Positions 11,701 through 22,634 of a stretch of 64,000 bases of DNA are shown piece by piece (the stretch's first letter is position 1; the number at the start of each line of letters is the position of its first letter). A model generated the notes under the pieces. That model was given only the letters and a program-made list of their open reading frames with translations. It was not told the origin of the DNA and did no database searches. The DNA is taken from contig NC_088295.1 of the NCBI RefSeq assembly GCF_032854445.1, forward strand, positions 68,789,058-68,853,057. The letters are read 5' to 3'. This stretch comes from Liolophura sinensis. Its lineage: Eukaryota; Mollusca; Polyplacophora; Chitonida; Chitonidae. The position numbers and the translations under genes were made by a program.

Positions 11701-13421
11701 TACTTAAGGGAGATTTAAGATTCTTACTCAATTTTCAAAAATTTAATTACACCAAAAATAGACCACTGAACAAAGTAATCATTTCTAGTCAGTCCTTCGT
11801 TATCCAAAATCTGGTTTTAAGATGGTGGCTTACGTCAACCAGCTCCCGGAGATCCATATTCTGTATAAATACGGTGCCACTGTTGTTGTTTCCCGGAAGA
11901 AGAACTACGTTTCCGCCAACCCCAGCCTATGGAGAATAACGCGTGGTTATATAACTGTCGTAATAAAACCGTCAATGGAAAGCCATTAGACAGGAAGCAC
12001 TGGATTTGTGCGTTGATGGAATTTTGTTTTCAGAAGACGAAAACTGCCAAGAGAATATGTGTCAAAATTGCTCTATATGTTATGTTAATTTACACACAGC
12101 CATTTATGAGAATACTATTATGCTGAATGACAACGGTCACAATAGGTATTTATACACAAAAAACACGTGTGTGTATGAACATAAACTTGTGCTCTCTCTA
12201 ACAAAAGTCTTGATTCGTATTTGAATATATCTTGTGTTGAAATAACACAAGGTCTTGTTTGAGGATTTAATACAAACATGTGTTCTTCACAGTTATTTAA
12301 CCCATGTTTGTGTTGTTGTAATACATTTCTGTGTTGAATGAAACAACACAAGTGTTTGTGTGAATATACCAAAATATAGTCGGGGCCTCCGTGGCCGTCA
12401 TCGTATAAGTGTACTATTCCTCAGTACGGCGTTAAACACCAAACAAATAAATAAACAAAAATACAGAATGAAAGTCTATTATATACGAATGTTAATGCTA
12501 CTTGTGAGTTCAGCTCCGGGACCGGGTGACATGTAATTCTGTTTAATCTTACCTCAAGGGTAAGGTTCCCTTTGGGCTCCGCTTGGATGAATACATTCGG
12601 GAATTCCACATCAAAGAAGCTGAGAGGAGATGATGAAAAACATTATATAGAATCAAAAATCTACCTAAGTCCATACAAGGGTGTAATGAGTGATTAACAC
12701 TATTCTTGGTGTTCTTGGTGATTTTATCGTAATACTTGTGTATTTCATCTGTGTAATTTCGAAACAAAAATATATTCAAACCGAAACGTTCTCAACGAAC
12801 TGTAAAATTTGAACTTCTGCGATATTGCAAACTGTAGAAAACAATACCATGTTGCAGGATTGTAGGCCTGTATTAAAAACTTTTAAGATGATATATAGGC
12901 CTATAGACTGACCATATTTAATTTGCTCAGTGCCCATTGTACATTTAAAACATTCATAAGGGTAGACATTACATTTTAAGCTTTAAATGCACTTTAGTCG
13001 GTACGTTTGAGACTATCTGGGCGACAAAATAGTGCTGCACATTAAAAATTGTCAAAACACTGCATGCGTGCAGATTGTTTACGCCACACTACCGAGTGTT
13101 TATCTGAGGTTTAACGCACTGGTGTCTGTACACTGTACATATTTAACTTTCAAGACACTGGTGAATTTAAGTTAAGTTCGAAACACTGTATAGACTGTAT
13201 TAATTTTCGAGATGCTGTATATAGACTGAACAAAGTAACTTTCGATACTGTGCAGAGACAATGCATATAGACCGTATATATTAATTTTTCGAGACCTTAT
13301 ACACTGAACGTTTGTAACAAAGACATTGCAGACTGTTGAACGTCACTGACCTTCCTTGTATCACCTGAACCACCACCATCCCCAGGGTCAACCCCAGGGC
13401 TAGTTTGCCAGCTACAGCCAT
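5762..13421 (-). CDS. Gene B: secreted protein with He_PIG/cadherin-like, EGF and F5/8-type C (discoidin) domains
   Basis: Nine minus-strand exons, each with GT-AG junctions: 13351-13421, 12553-12619, 11834-11926, 11309-11410, 10696-10885, 9958-10071, 9099-9256, 6035-6181 and 5762-5905. They total 1086 bases (361 aa) with all phases agreeing. Exon 1 encodes MAVAGKLALGLTLGMVVVQV, a signal peptide. Exon 2 has the sequon GNLT. Exons 4-5 form one cadherin-like/He_PIG domain (SLPPVW, DPEGG, LPPG, TGHIYG, RATDHHGKFAD). Exon 6 is a six-cysteine EGF module (C-N-K-K-P-C-Q-H-G-G-S-C). Exons 7-9 make a full F5/8 C domain opened by DCVN and closed by RFVRF and RVEVYGC. There is no transmembrane segment or GPI signal, so secretion is expected. 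Discoidin domains often bind glycans or lipids; the ligand here is unknown. The discoidin intron lies 10 bases away from its place in gene C. Confidence 0.9.
7040..7960. repeat. 37-bp minisatellite in gene B intron 7, interrupted by a SINE
   Basis: Diverged units of the type GCATTAATGGCCGAGATCAA + CCTAGGTAAGGATACAA repeat with a spacing of 37 bp, clearest at 7150-7260. The array continues past the SINE at 7579-7740 as more degenerate copies, so the SINE inserted into an existing array. Confidence 0.75.
7579..7740 (-). repeat. SINE (common family), core and tail, minus orientation
   Basis: A poly-T run is followed by GATTGGTGTTTTACGCCGTA, the ACTTATACGACGGCGGCCAG core, a GGGGAAACCCACGACCATCC segment and GCAGGTTGCTGG. 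It ends near CTTCCCAC without the tRNA-like head. It sits inside the 37-bp minisatellite of gene B intron 7. Confidence 0.85.
9440..9660. repeat. Degenerate two-copy repeat in gene B intron 6
   Basis: Two related stretches share GGAGGTTTACAAGGGTTAAA / GGAGTCTACAAGAGTTAAA, then AACTGGGAATACCTCAG / AACTGGAAATATCTCAG, about 110 bp apart. A third weak match follows. Confidence 0.45.
10558..10610. repeat. Short direct duplication in gene B intron 5
   Basis: The phrase AGCAAACAGGTAGTTCAAA occurs twice back to back. It is a small tandem duplication lying about 90 bp downstream, in gene direction, of the exon 5 donor. Confidence 0.6.
12145..12371. mobile_element. Candidate MITE with about 27-bp inverted ends, gene B intron 2
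   Basis: The left end GGTATTTATACACAAAAAAC and the right end, ACACAAGTGTTTGTGTG followed by AATATACC, are imperfect inverted copies. The interior is rich in short CACAA/TTGTG inverted pairs. The size (about 227 bp), the ends and the lack of coding capacity fit a miniature inverted-repeat element. No clear target-site duplication could be fixed. Confidence 0.45.
12382..12459 (+). repeat. Internally deleted SINE (head joined to tail)
   Basis: The first bases of the family head (GGGGCCTCCGTGGC) are joined directly to the tail (CGTCATCGTATAAGTG, then CAGTACGGCGTTAAACACC and an A/T-rich end). The B-box half and the whole core are absent. The junction falls at a short GGCCGTC-like sequence that could have mediated the deletion. 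Confidence 0.7.
13020..13320. repeat. Degenerate minisatellite in gene B intron 1
   Basis: Loosely repeated units of about 50 bp alternate 'ACTGTATAGACTGTAT' and 'TTAATTTTCGAGA' phrases. The copies are too diverged for a firm unit length. The array ends about 30 bp from the exon 1 donor. Confidence 0.5.
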
Positions 13422-13919
13422 GATTCTGATTACTATATCCTTGTGTGGCAGCGTTCAGCTCAGGACATTGCCAGAAACAACGGCCAGTAGCTCCACATTC
13501 CGCAGGATAGCTTATAACATACATTGTTGTGTTACCCAGGTCGGTGTTGACTTTACTTTGTACAGAATGCTACAAGTGCTTCATCCAGTCTAACGACTTT
13601 TAACAGTATTCCGGTCACGATGTTCTTCCCATGATATTTCTAAACTCAAAACTTTATTACAAATGCAATTTTTTAGTAAGCTCATGCCAGCCAGCTGTTA
13701 CTGATGTTATGCTAAACACAAAAATATTCTCTTATATGTTAGTTGTAAATACATGATACTATCTCCTATAACGTGTAATGTATACAAAGTCTGAAATGTG
13801 GTAACAGAAGAATCCGTCACTTCGAGATCCATACACGTATTCTGCTACCTAGGTTCATGAGCCATTAGGGCACACACCTAATACATGCTGACTTCTGGTG
13901 CTGAGCTGACAGAGTTATC
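13422..13919. promoter_or_regulatory. Shared intergenic promoter region of divergent genes B and C
   Basis: Only 498 bp separate the start codons of B (minus) and C (plus). A TATAAG motif on the minus strand at 13511-13516 lies 90 bp from the B start, a good distance for a TATA box with a short leader. On the plus side the best candidate is CCTATAACG near 13763, about 150 bp before the C start. The head-to-head layout of paralogues suggests an inverted duplication that kept common control DNA; co-expression is inferred. Confidence 0.55.
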
Positions 13920-16900
13920 ATGGGATTTCTGGTAGTTTTACTAACCATTTTACCAACTATAGTCATCTGCCAGCATGAAGGGTAAGATTCCACCAGACGA
14001 ACAGGCTCTCTTCGTTTAATTTTATATTACGTATTATTTAGTGCTAAATGCAATGGGGAAGAAGAAAATTTCACTATAACGGAAGGGTATTTCTATCAAT
14101 TTCTCCTTTTGCCGGGCGTATCCGAAGGACCAAGTGAATTCGAAAAAGTGCGTATTGCGCAAGCAAATTAGATAATATGGGCGTTACAAATGGGTACTGG
14201 TACGTAGGAAGGCCTGTCAGCAACCTGCAATTTCCTCCTGGCTCTACGTGGTTTCCTCCCATCACAACGTCATATAAGTCAAATATTCTTGAATAAGCTC
14301 TGTTAAGCCCAGCGATATTCCCAGACCATATTTATAGGTACTCAAAAGGATACATGTATCTTCACTTATCTGTAATGAAAAATCCAGTAATTAACACACA
14401 CTGGTTGATAATTTTGTTTCAGGGTACTGGACATCCAGTTTCCCAGCATACGGGTCAGAGCCCAGCCTCATGGAAATATCTCTTTACAGGTCAGTACTTA
14501 CTGTAATGTAGATTTTCGGTGTGATGACATTTTTTCTCGAAAAGTTCGCCTACTGAATCTATGTCAGTAGTCTCTTTATATAACCCTTATTATTTTCTGC
14601 ATGCGACCTTAGTCAGGTACAGGAGGTAACGTGCGTCTCACTCCAGGCAAGAATGGGAGCGTTTTCTTTGAAGATGTAGACTTGCTGGAGATCATTGAAG
14701 TAAGTAAATATTAAAATTGATGATTTGTTACTGATCATTCGGGAAAGTACTGTTAGAATAAAGATTGCTTTCATTTGTATGGCGTTTAGTGGGTTAAACA
14801 TTAAATTACCCTCATCATTAGCCGTAGTTGTTGTAGTTACCCTTAGCTTTGACATTTGGGTATTTTACAAGAAATAAAATTTCATTTGCCACTGTCGGTG
14901 GATAAATTTTAAATTCTCTTGTAATTCGGAATGTGTTTTCAGTATATCAGAGATAATGTACCATTAAAGCCAAAGATCTCGCCTATTCAAACTAAGTGAA
15001 CATTCGGAAAATATGAGCATCTGAAGATTTAAATGGAACAGACAATAATATATAAAGTGTAATTTTATGGCAAATATTATGGATCTTTATACCCGATCCT
15101 CTACTGTATCTACTGTATTTAATTTTGTGTTTACAAGAAGAAAGATTAACCTTTAACTAGCAATTGTCAGGAGATAGACACAGTGCGGGTCGCTGAAACA
15201 TAGATTGCCTTTTGACCCTAACCTGGTTTCGTAAACATACGTTTGTGTAAACACAGTGTTACTTTTTAATAGTTATAGAGTTTACAAAGTTTTGCCTAAC
15301 CGTGTAACTCGTGATACTTTTCTGTTGGATGTTACATGGAAATATCTATAATACCGAAAGCGTTGATGATTTCAGATTGTAAAGAGCTTGCCTCCAATGT
15401 GGCCGGAGCACGATTCGTCTGATAACTTGGGCGTCTTTAGAAGTGGAACGAATTTTAAGTATCAGATGATGGCACAGGTAAAAGCAGGTGGAATGGGGTG
15501 AGGTGGGGGATTATGATATAGCTATTAGAATGACATGTTTTTCTAGTAAAAGAAGGTAAACTTGTGTCTGTATTTATGTTTTCTGGAGGCTTGTAAGTGA
15601 TGTGACTGTTTAGGAACTATACATATTGTATACATGGATCGGGATTTACAGTGGTGGCAGTTGTCTGAACCATGCTTGTATTGGAACTTACAGTGGTCGC
15701 TGTTGTCTGAACCATGTATGTATTGAAATTTACAATAACTGTGGTTTTCTGAGCAATGTATGTATTGGAATTTTAAATGCAGGTGATTATCTGAACCACG
15801 TGCATGTATTGGAATTTACAATGATGGTGGTTATTTGAACCATGCATGAATTGAAAATTAGTGGTGGTGGTTTTCTGAACCACGTACGTGTTGTAATTTA
15901 CAATAGTAGCGGTTTTCTCAACCATGTATGTACTGGAATTAAAATGCAGGTGATTGTTTGAACCATGCATGTACTGGAATTTACAGTGGTGGCGGTTTTC
16001 TGAACCATGTAGGTATTGTGATTTAAAATTAAGGCGGTTTTTCTGAACTATACATGTACTGGAATTTACAATGATGACGGTTGTCTGAACCATTCATGTA
16101 TTGGAATTTACAATGATGACGGTTGTCTGAACCATTCATGTATTGGAATTTACAATGATGACGGTTGTCTGAACCATTCATGTATTGGAATTTACAATGA
16201 TGGTGACTGTCTGAATCTTGCATGTATTTGGATTTACAATGATGGCGGTTTTCTAAACCATGTATGTATTGAAATTTACAGTGGTGGTGGTTGTTTAAAC
16301 AATGTATGTAATGGTATTTACAGTGGTACCTGTTGTTTAAACCATGCGTGTATTAGAATTTACAATGATGACGGTTGTCTGAACCATACATGTATTGGAA
16401 TTTACAGTAGTGGTGGTAGCACACAACAAAATGGGCGCCTTCGACGGCTTGTTGACTTGAAGGCTTTACAAACAATGAGCTGTGGAATGTGTAAATGTCC
16501 TGCCCATGGCCAGGACTAAACATTCACCTCGCTTCTTAGCCATTGAGAAAAACACTTTCAAGCTAGAATGATACGAGTTTCTTCTTGTGCATTGCAATAC
16601 GTTCGTGTCTCACAAACGGAAGGATTACTTGAAATTTAAACTGCACGGGTTTACATGCGGGAAACATTTCCCATTGAAAGTGTCTTTGCCTTGACGCATA
16701 TTGTATTCTCTGTGGCCACTATCCATATCGTTCACAGGAGGCATTCGTGTTCTGACGAATTAATACAGCTCTTCCTGAGCGCAGAAGGTGGGTGTCGCGT
16801 CCAGGCAGAAGATTAGGGAGATCATTCATGCGATCATTATGTTTGCATGCAGAAGTGATGGTAGTACATTGTCTAATAGAGTAATACTTCTTGTGCCTGA

Positions 16901-19900
16901 TCGATAACTTTTGCCTGAGGGATAGTTATTGTTCAGCATGCAATAACAGTACAAGTTGTCCACTTATCTGCAATTGAATTGTCAACATTCAAGGTTGTGG
17001 GATAATGAGGAGTAAAATAGCCGTCGCTATTTGCGTAAGTGGATCAGTGGGTACAGTGCAATGTACTCTTTGTGTAGCTGGAATTTATGACGGAGCAATG
17101 GAGAGAGAAAGCGCTGTTTTCGTAGTTTCCACACAGCTACCCAATCCTCACGGGATAGAGTAGCAATCTACCACAGGCACTTTGGACTAAAACGACAGCA
17201 GTTTTTACTTTACATTCGAGACCATAAGTAGTGCCTCTAGTTCCTGGATGTTGTAGGACACGCTCTATCAACTGCGAACATATTGCTCTTTGAATTACGC
17301 TCAGGATATATGTTGTTTGGGCACAAACATAGGTCATTTTCAAGTGTATATACGCTGGACTTGACAATTAAAGTGGCATTGGAAGTAAACCATTAATGAC
17401 TTAGAAGATAATCCATATATGGAATTATCTTTAACTCATACTCATGTACTTAATTACACAACGATATGCACCAACTCTAACATGCATTGTTAAATAATTA
17501 TTCTCCAAATGGTCATTTGTAACTGGCGATGAGTTAAGTGTGCCACAATAAGTACTTTGATAGGCGACTAAGGAAAGTTGTGGTTTAAGAAATAGTTTGA
17601 GTTAAGGACTATTTCCCCAGCCGCAAGGATAGTCAGGGCCCCAATCAGCTCGTGATAGTATTGCAGCTCAGACTATAGAGATATTCTGCAGGGTCACTCT
17701 TTTGACAGGTGTCCTGTTTGTCTGTTTATAGTGGTAGCTATGGCAACAAGATTTTTATGTAGCAAAAATTGCAAAATGTGAACATTTTTGCTTCAAAATT
17801 ATTATGAAATAACATCATACATCACTTGCTGGCTCCGGTAAAGGTTTGTCTTACCATACGCTATGTAAACACAGTCTTCTGCTACCCGCACAGGATCCGG
17901 AGGGTGGTAACATCACGTACCAGCTAGTGGCAGGTAGCCTACCCCCGGGAGTCCAGTTACACCCAGCAGGGGAGGTAAGCGGTGTTCTACCCGAGGCGGA
18001 CTCTGTGTACCGGTTCACCGTCAGGGCTATTGATGTCCACGGGAAGTTCTCAGACTTGACCTTCAGGCTTGAGATTGAAGGTATACAGCCGTACATGATA
18101 CATCCTCAGAAACAGAGCAATTGAGCTGAATAAATCACGACTTGCCTGCCTGTAGGCACCACTGATACTCACTCACCAACACAGTAACTGACCTGAATAA
18201 ATCAAGACTTGCTTAACCACTGATACTCACTCTGAAACACAGTCATTGACCTGAATAAATCACGACAGGCCTACCTGTAGGCACCACCGATACACACTCT
18301 GAAACACAGTCATTGACATGAATAAATCACGACTGGCCTGCCTGTAGGCACCACTGATACTCACTCCGAAACACAGTCATTGACATGAATAAATCACGAC
18401 TGGCCTGCCTGTAGGCACCACTGATACTCACTCCGAAACACAGTCATTGTCCTAAATAAATCACGACTGGCCTGCCTGAAGGTGCCTTATCTACATCTAT
18501 TTTCTTCAAATCCAAAAAAATTGGGTCCACAAGGGACTGACAAGCAGGTACCCATATTATATCGCACATAATGGGCCTTCATACTAAATAACAGATACAA
18601 CATTCTTGATTCTAAACTATATAGGTTCAGAGCCCTTGAAAATCAAACGTTTGGACCTCATGGTTGTGTATGCTGGTATTCATGTTTTTGTAAAATTGAA
18701 GGAAAAACATAAAAGATATTCTCGTTCCGAACTGAGCCGGCTCCTGCCTATATCTGTTCTATGTTTTAAACTCGGTTGTCTTTTTTTCCCCAGCTAATAC
18801 CCCCTGTGCTCCTGCCCCGTGCAAAAATGATGGTACATGTGTCCCCAAGACGGACGGAGATCATGACTGCCATTGTATTCTACCTTTTGGCGGAAAGAAC
18901 TGCGAGCTAGGTAAGTAGATAGTACTAATATACAGATAACTGTGAATGCATTTTATTTATTCCATGTATGATAAGAACTTTATGAAGATGCAGATGTTCA
19001 GTCAGTGCGGTTGTTAATGAAACAATGATTTGTGTTTTCGTATAGAATCGATATGTTGACGAAAGCCCAGCGAGATCTAAAACTGCTGGTGTAGAATCGT
19101 TTTCTCTGGGCTGTTTTCATGTTTAAATAGTAGCCAATTTTCGTTTTGTGTGATGATTTCATTAACTAAAATACATATATGCAAACGTAAATACGTAAAT
19201 GTCAGGCAAACCATAAGATGGCAGCATATTTTTAAATGAATACTTGAGATTTAACGTCGTACTTAACAATTTTTCCGTCATATGACAACGAGGAGTCATT
19301 AGATGTGTGTATATAGACTGTGTGGTCTTGTGGCAAGGCGAGTCCATGCCACCAAAGTGATGCCGCCACTGAAGTATCATGCTGAAGACATTAGACATGA
19401 AACCCCATCCAGTCCCATTATACTGACACCGGGCCAACCAGTCATTTTTCCTTGTTCTAACCCCTCAGTGCTAAGTACCAAGCGAGGCTTAGTACAACAA
19501 GTACCATTTTTAAAGTTTTTAGTATGACCCAACCCGGGTTTGATCCCTGGTCTCCCGGCTTTGAAGCGGACGGTCTAACCATTAAGCCAGCCGAAGAGGT
19601 CTGCATATTTTTGACGACTGTAAGTGAAAAAAATTTCTTTCTCTCACACTACAGATTGTGGGAAGACGGCATTTGGGGTAGCCGCTAACGTCCGGAAGAT
19701 TCCTGATGCCTTCATGTCCGCTCATAACACGCATGGGACCTATTTGGCAAGTCAAGGCCGTCTGCTGGATGCCTCGGGCTGGATTGGAGCAGATAACAGC
19801 TCCTGGCTTCAGATAGACCTGGGTAAGTGCTGTGCTCAAGGGAATTCTGGAATTCGGTTTGTTCAGTTACGTCATACTTCGCCTCTTGTATGACGTCACG

Positions 19901-22415
19901 AAAGGACAGCCCGAAAACGTCAGCTGTTAGACTAAAAATAAAAAGGTACACATACCAAAATTGGGCATCAAAGTACTGCAATGTGTACACATACAATTAA
20001 TGACATCTTTCTTTCAATCACGTGAACACATAAACAAAACCTAAACCTATTTCTCTAACAGAGAATGGGCCGTGTTCTAGTGGCTAGAGGCGCTTTCCTT
20101 TTGGTGGTTAAGGTGGGTTCGAACCCGGCCTTGGACAGGGAATTTGTAGATTTCCCAACTCTCTGGTTGTAGGGCCCTGGTGACAATAAACGTTTAACGG
20201 CGCTGGTGTGTGGCCGGTTGGACACCCGTGTGCACTGAAGATTATTTGTCCTACACCAAATGTTAAATATGTGCTATATTTTTGGCACAGCGTAACAACA
20301 AAAAAACTGCATATTCAAAACAATATCACGATATATAGATCGGTATATAAAAAATTGGCAGAAATGTTATTTACTGATCTATATATATTGGTGTAGTTTT
20401 TTGTTGTTGGCAGTAGCATTTATAAAACGTTCGTATCGGAATTTCTATACTCACAGGTAAACCGTCGTCAATCCACGCCGTGGCTCAGCAGAGCAAAAGT
20501 GCCAGCGCTTACACATCGGTGTTCAATATGGAGTACAGCACGGACGGCAACACCTTCCAGGCCTACACTAACGCTGTGGGACAACCATATGTAAGTCACA
20601 ATATACACCCGGATAGCAACAAACAAGAATCCACTTATCTTAGTAAAACACTGTCAGTTTTTCACTTGAATTTAACAGAATTTAACAGCACGTAATGGTT
20701 TGCAAAGATTTTGTCCTTTGGAACTCCGGACCACTTTGTCCACAGAGATCCCACAATCAAGCTGAACAGTTAACGAAGTTCTCAAATTTTGATTACAGTC
20801 TAAATATTAAGATAAATTTGAGTAGTTTTCAGAGGACAGACAAAGTCTGGTATCGTTTTTTTTTCAGGTATTTTCCCCAATATGCTTCCATAAAATCTAA
20901 CCTTAATTTTAGACCACTGACGACCAATAAATTGTTCCGGCCCCGATGGCTCGGTAAATTTTCCTCTTCGGAGGCGGGAGATCCAGGGTCAATCCTGGGT
21001 CGGGTCACACCTAAGGGTTTTAAAAAGAGGAAGTTGTAGCTTCCTCGCTTGGCCTTCAGCATTAAGGGGAAGTGCAACAACTGGTTGACCCGTATCAGTA
21101 TAATGGATCGGATGGGGCCGCGCTCTTGCCTTCTGTAACTCGTTTCAGCCAGGCATCACTAGATAAAAGAGCGGTGGAAATCCGAATTGCAACAAGGGGG
21201 CAAATAACATGCACTCCTTGGTCGTCATCTGACTGAGAGATTGTTATGTACGACGTTAAATCCCAAAAACTCAGTCTAATGAATTGCGAACTAAACAATA
21301 AAACCCTACCTGAGATAAATGGACAAGACGTCGCATTGAACGTGAGACCAGTTTGCAATCAAACTGTCGTTGCTGCTCTCTTAGTGTAGTTATTTTTTAA
21401 ATATTATATGTGTTGAAGGGATCTGACAGTTATGATTCAAACATGACTTATCTGGAGTTTTCGCCGAGAAATGAAGTTATGTCAGTTTGGTGGGGGTTAA
21501 GGCTGGATCACAAAAGCGAATAGGGATTTATTGTACACTAATGTTTCCATATTGATTAACAGACAAGAAGAATCGATTTTCTGTAGTTAAATCAAGAGAT
21601 TCGTAAAAGATATTGTTGTAATGGTACACTGAGATTATTTTAGTATTCTTAAAATATTTCCTTTGAATCATTGTACTATAAAACAGATGTCATTGTCATT
21701 ACGCCTACGGCTTGTATTCTCTATTCCTTTATTAAATTTTTTATCTATATTCCTGCCAATACAGAAATAAATGGGAGTAATTTATGCCACTTATTTTGAT
21801 TTCCGGAAAACACGAACATTCCTTGATGTGGTTTCATCGTTTGTTATCGTTAAATGACTAGAAGCAGTAGCACATTTTATCAGTATTATTGCTTTTTTTT
21901 GTCGACTGCGTTTGTTCAAGGTTCATACAAAGCCTAATATTGTCCAGTCACTGCTTCTAAATATAAACGAGAGCATTGATTCCATGCAGGTATATGATAT
22001 TAATACGCAAATACCACTTATGAGGTGGCGAATTGCTCTTACTGTTCTCTAAGCCATTGTTTTCATTGTTATAATCAAACAATTTCAGACAGAAAACGGA
22101 GTGCAGATATTGAAACAAATACTTTTTGTTTTATAAATGGTTAATGAAACGATTGCTCCAGGGACAATTGACAATTTCTTACTGCTTCGTTGCATGCAGT
22201 TTCATTGGCTATCTGTAAAGCATAATTCACAGGTCGTTACAGGTTTGTTATGTTTCCATTTTCTACAGCCTTTGGCGGGAACAGCTACTGCGGCCGTTCA
22301 GACCACTGCTCTTCCTCAGCCCGTTACAGCCCGTTTTGTACGCTTCCGCCCTGTCACATTCACAGGATATCCGTACATGAGAGTAGAAGTCTACGGGTGC
22401 CGGATATTCGCCTAA
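13920..22415 (+). CDS. Gene C: secreted protein with He_PIG/cadherin-like, EGF and F5/8-type C (discoidin) domains
   Basis: Nine plus-strand exons: 13920-13981, 14423-14489, 14613-14699, 15376-15477, 17894-18080, 18794-18910, 19655-19822, 20457-20590 and 22269-22415. They total 1071 bases (356 aa), with GT-AG junctions and consistent phases. Exon 1 encodes MGFLVVLLTILPTIVICQ, a signal peptide. Exon 2 has the sequon GNIS. Exon 3 is GTGGNVRLTPG. Exons 4-5 form one cadherin-like/He_PIG domain (SLPPMW, DPEGG, LPPG, RAIDVHGKFSD). Exon 6 is an EGF module with six cysteines (C-A-P-A-P-C-K-N-D-G-T-C). Exons 7-9 form a full F5/8 C domain, from DCGK through SSWLQIDLG and EYSTDG to RFVRF and RVEVYGC. 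It has no membrane anchor. Introns carry two minisatellites and three SINEs. The plus-strand divergent partner is gene B, its clear paralogue. Confidence 0.9.
14186..14298 (+). repeat. Diverged SINE fragment in gene C intron 1
   Basis: It shows GTACGTAGGAAGGCCTGTCA, GCAACCTGC, TTTCCTCC twice and CGTCATATAAGTCAAATATT + CTTGAATA, in the order of the common family's core and tail. It is considerably mutated. Confidence 0.6.
15600..16420. repeat. 42-bp minisatellite in gene C intron 4
   Basis: About 19 units of the type TGGAATTTACAATGATGACG + GTTGTCTGAACCATTCATGTAT. Four central units around 16060-16200 are almost identical, while outer units diverge, as expected for recent central expansion. 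Open frames across it on both strands are by-products of the repeat (42 is divisible by 3). Confidence 0.9.
16430..17893. other. Rest of gene C intron 4; nothing recognised
   Basis: AT-rich intron sequence between the 42-bp minisatellite and exon 5. Short open frames on both strands show neither splice logic nor a recognisable domain. Confidence 0.4.
18120..18480. repeat. 67-bp minisatellite just after gene C exon 5
   Basis: About five units run GAATAAATCACGACTGGCCT, GCCTGTAGGCACCACTGATA, CTCACTC(C/T)GAAACACAGTCA. Two identical unit starts at 18316 and 18383 give the 67-bp period. The array begins about 40 bp inside intron 5. Confidence 0.85.
19241..19602 (-). repeat. tRNA-derived SINE, second family, minus orientation, next to gene C exon 7
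   Basis: Read on the minus strand, it starts GACCTCTTCGGCTGGCTTAA. TGGCTTAATGG fits a pol III A box and GGATCAAACCC fits a B box, in tRNA-like spacing. It ends with a tail resembling TAAGTACGACGTTAAATCTC. The head lies only about 50 bp before the exon 7 acceptor, so the acceptor's pyrimidine tract sits in the small gap left. Confidence 0.75.
20067..20235 (+). repeat. tRNA-derived SINE, third family, gene C intron 7
   Basis: GGGCCGTGTTCTAGTGGCTA + GAGGCGC gives an A-box-like start, and GGGTTCGAACCCGG is an excellent B box about 40 bp later. Downstream are GGACAGGGAATTTG and a segment ending near GGACACCCGTGTGC. It looks like a short pol III SINE or tRNA pseudogene-derived repeat. Confidence 0.6.
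20939..21280 (+). repeat. tRNA-derived SINE, fourth family, gene C intron 8
   Basis: It begins GGCCCCGATGGCTCGG, then GGCGGGAGATCCAGGGTCAA, GGGTCGGGTCACACCTAAGG, CTGGTTGACCCGTATCAGTA and GATAAAAGAGCGGTGGAAAT, ending in TACGACGTTAAATCCCAAAA. The copy at 35371-35697 has the same order in the opposite direction, which fixes the family's extent at about 330 bp. Confidence 0.8.
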
Positions 22416-22634
22416 TCTTGGGGCAACATGAGCACTTTTGTGAAAAACTCGTAAAAATTGATTTTCTAAAAGATTGGTTTGTTAAGTGTTTTTCCCTTAC
22501 AGCAGGACTTTAGTTACCCTAATTTTACATTTGAAATTTGGCTCACATATTGAGATATTTTGCAAAAAATTAAACATCGCGGAATTTATTTTTGTGGTTG
22601 TAATGGCCGAGAATTATAATTCTGAAAATTGCTA

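Noticed and set aside
15773-16223. His-rich minus-strand repeat proteins
   Set aside because: They arise from the 42-bp minisatellite and lie in an intron of gene C.
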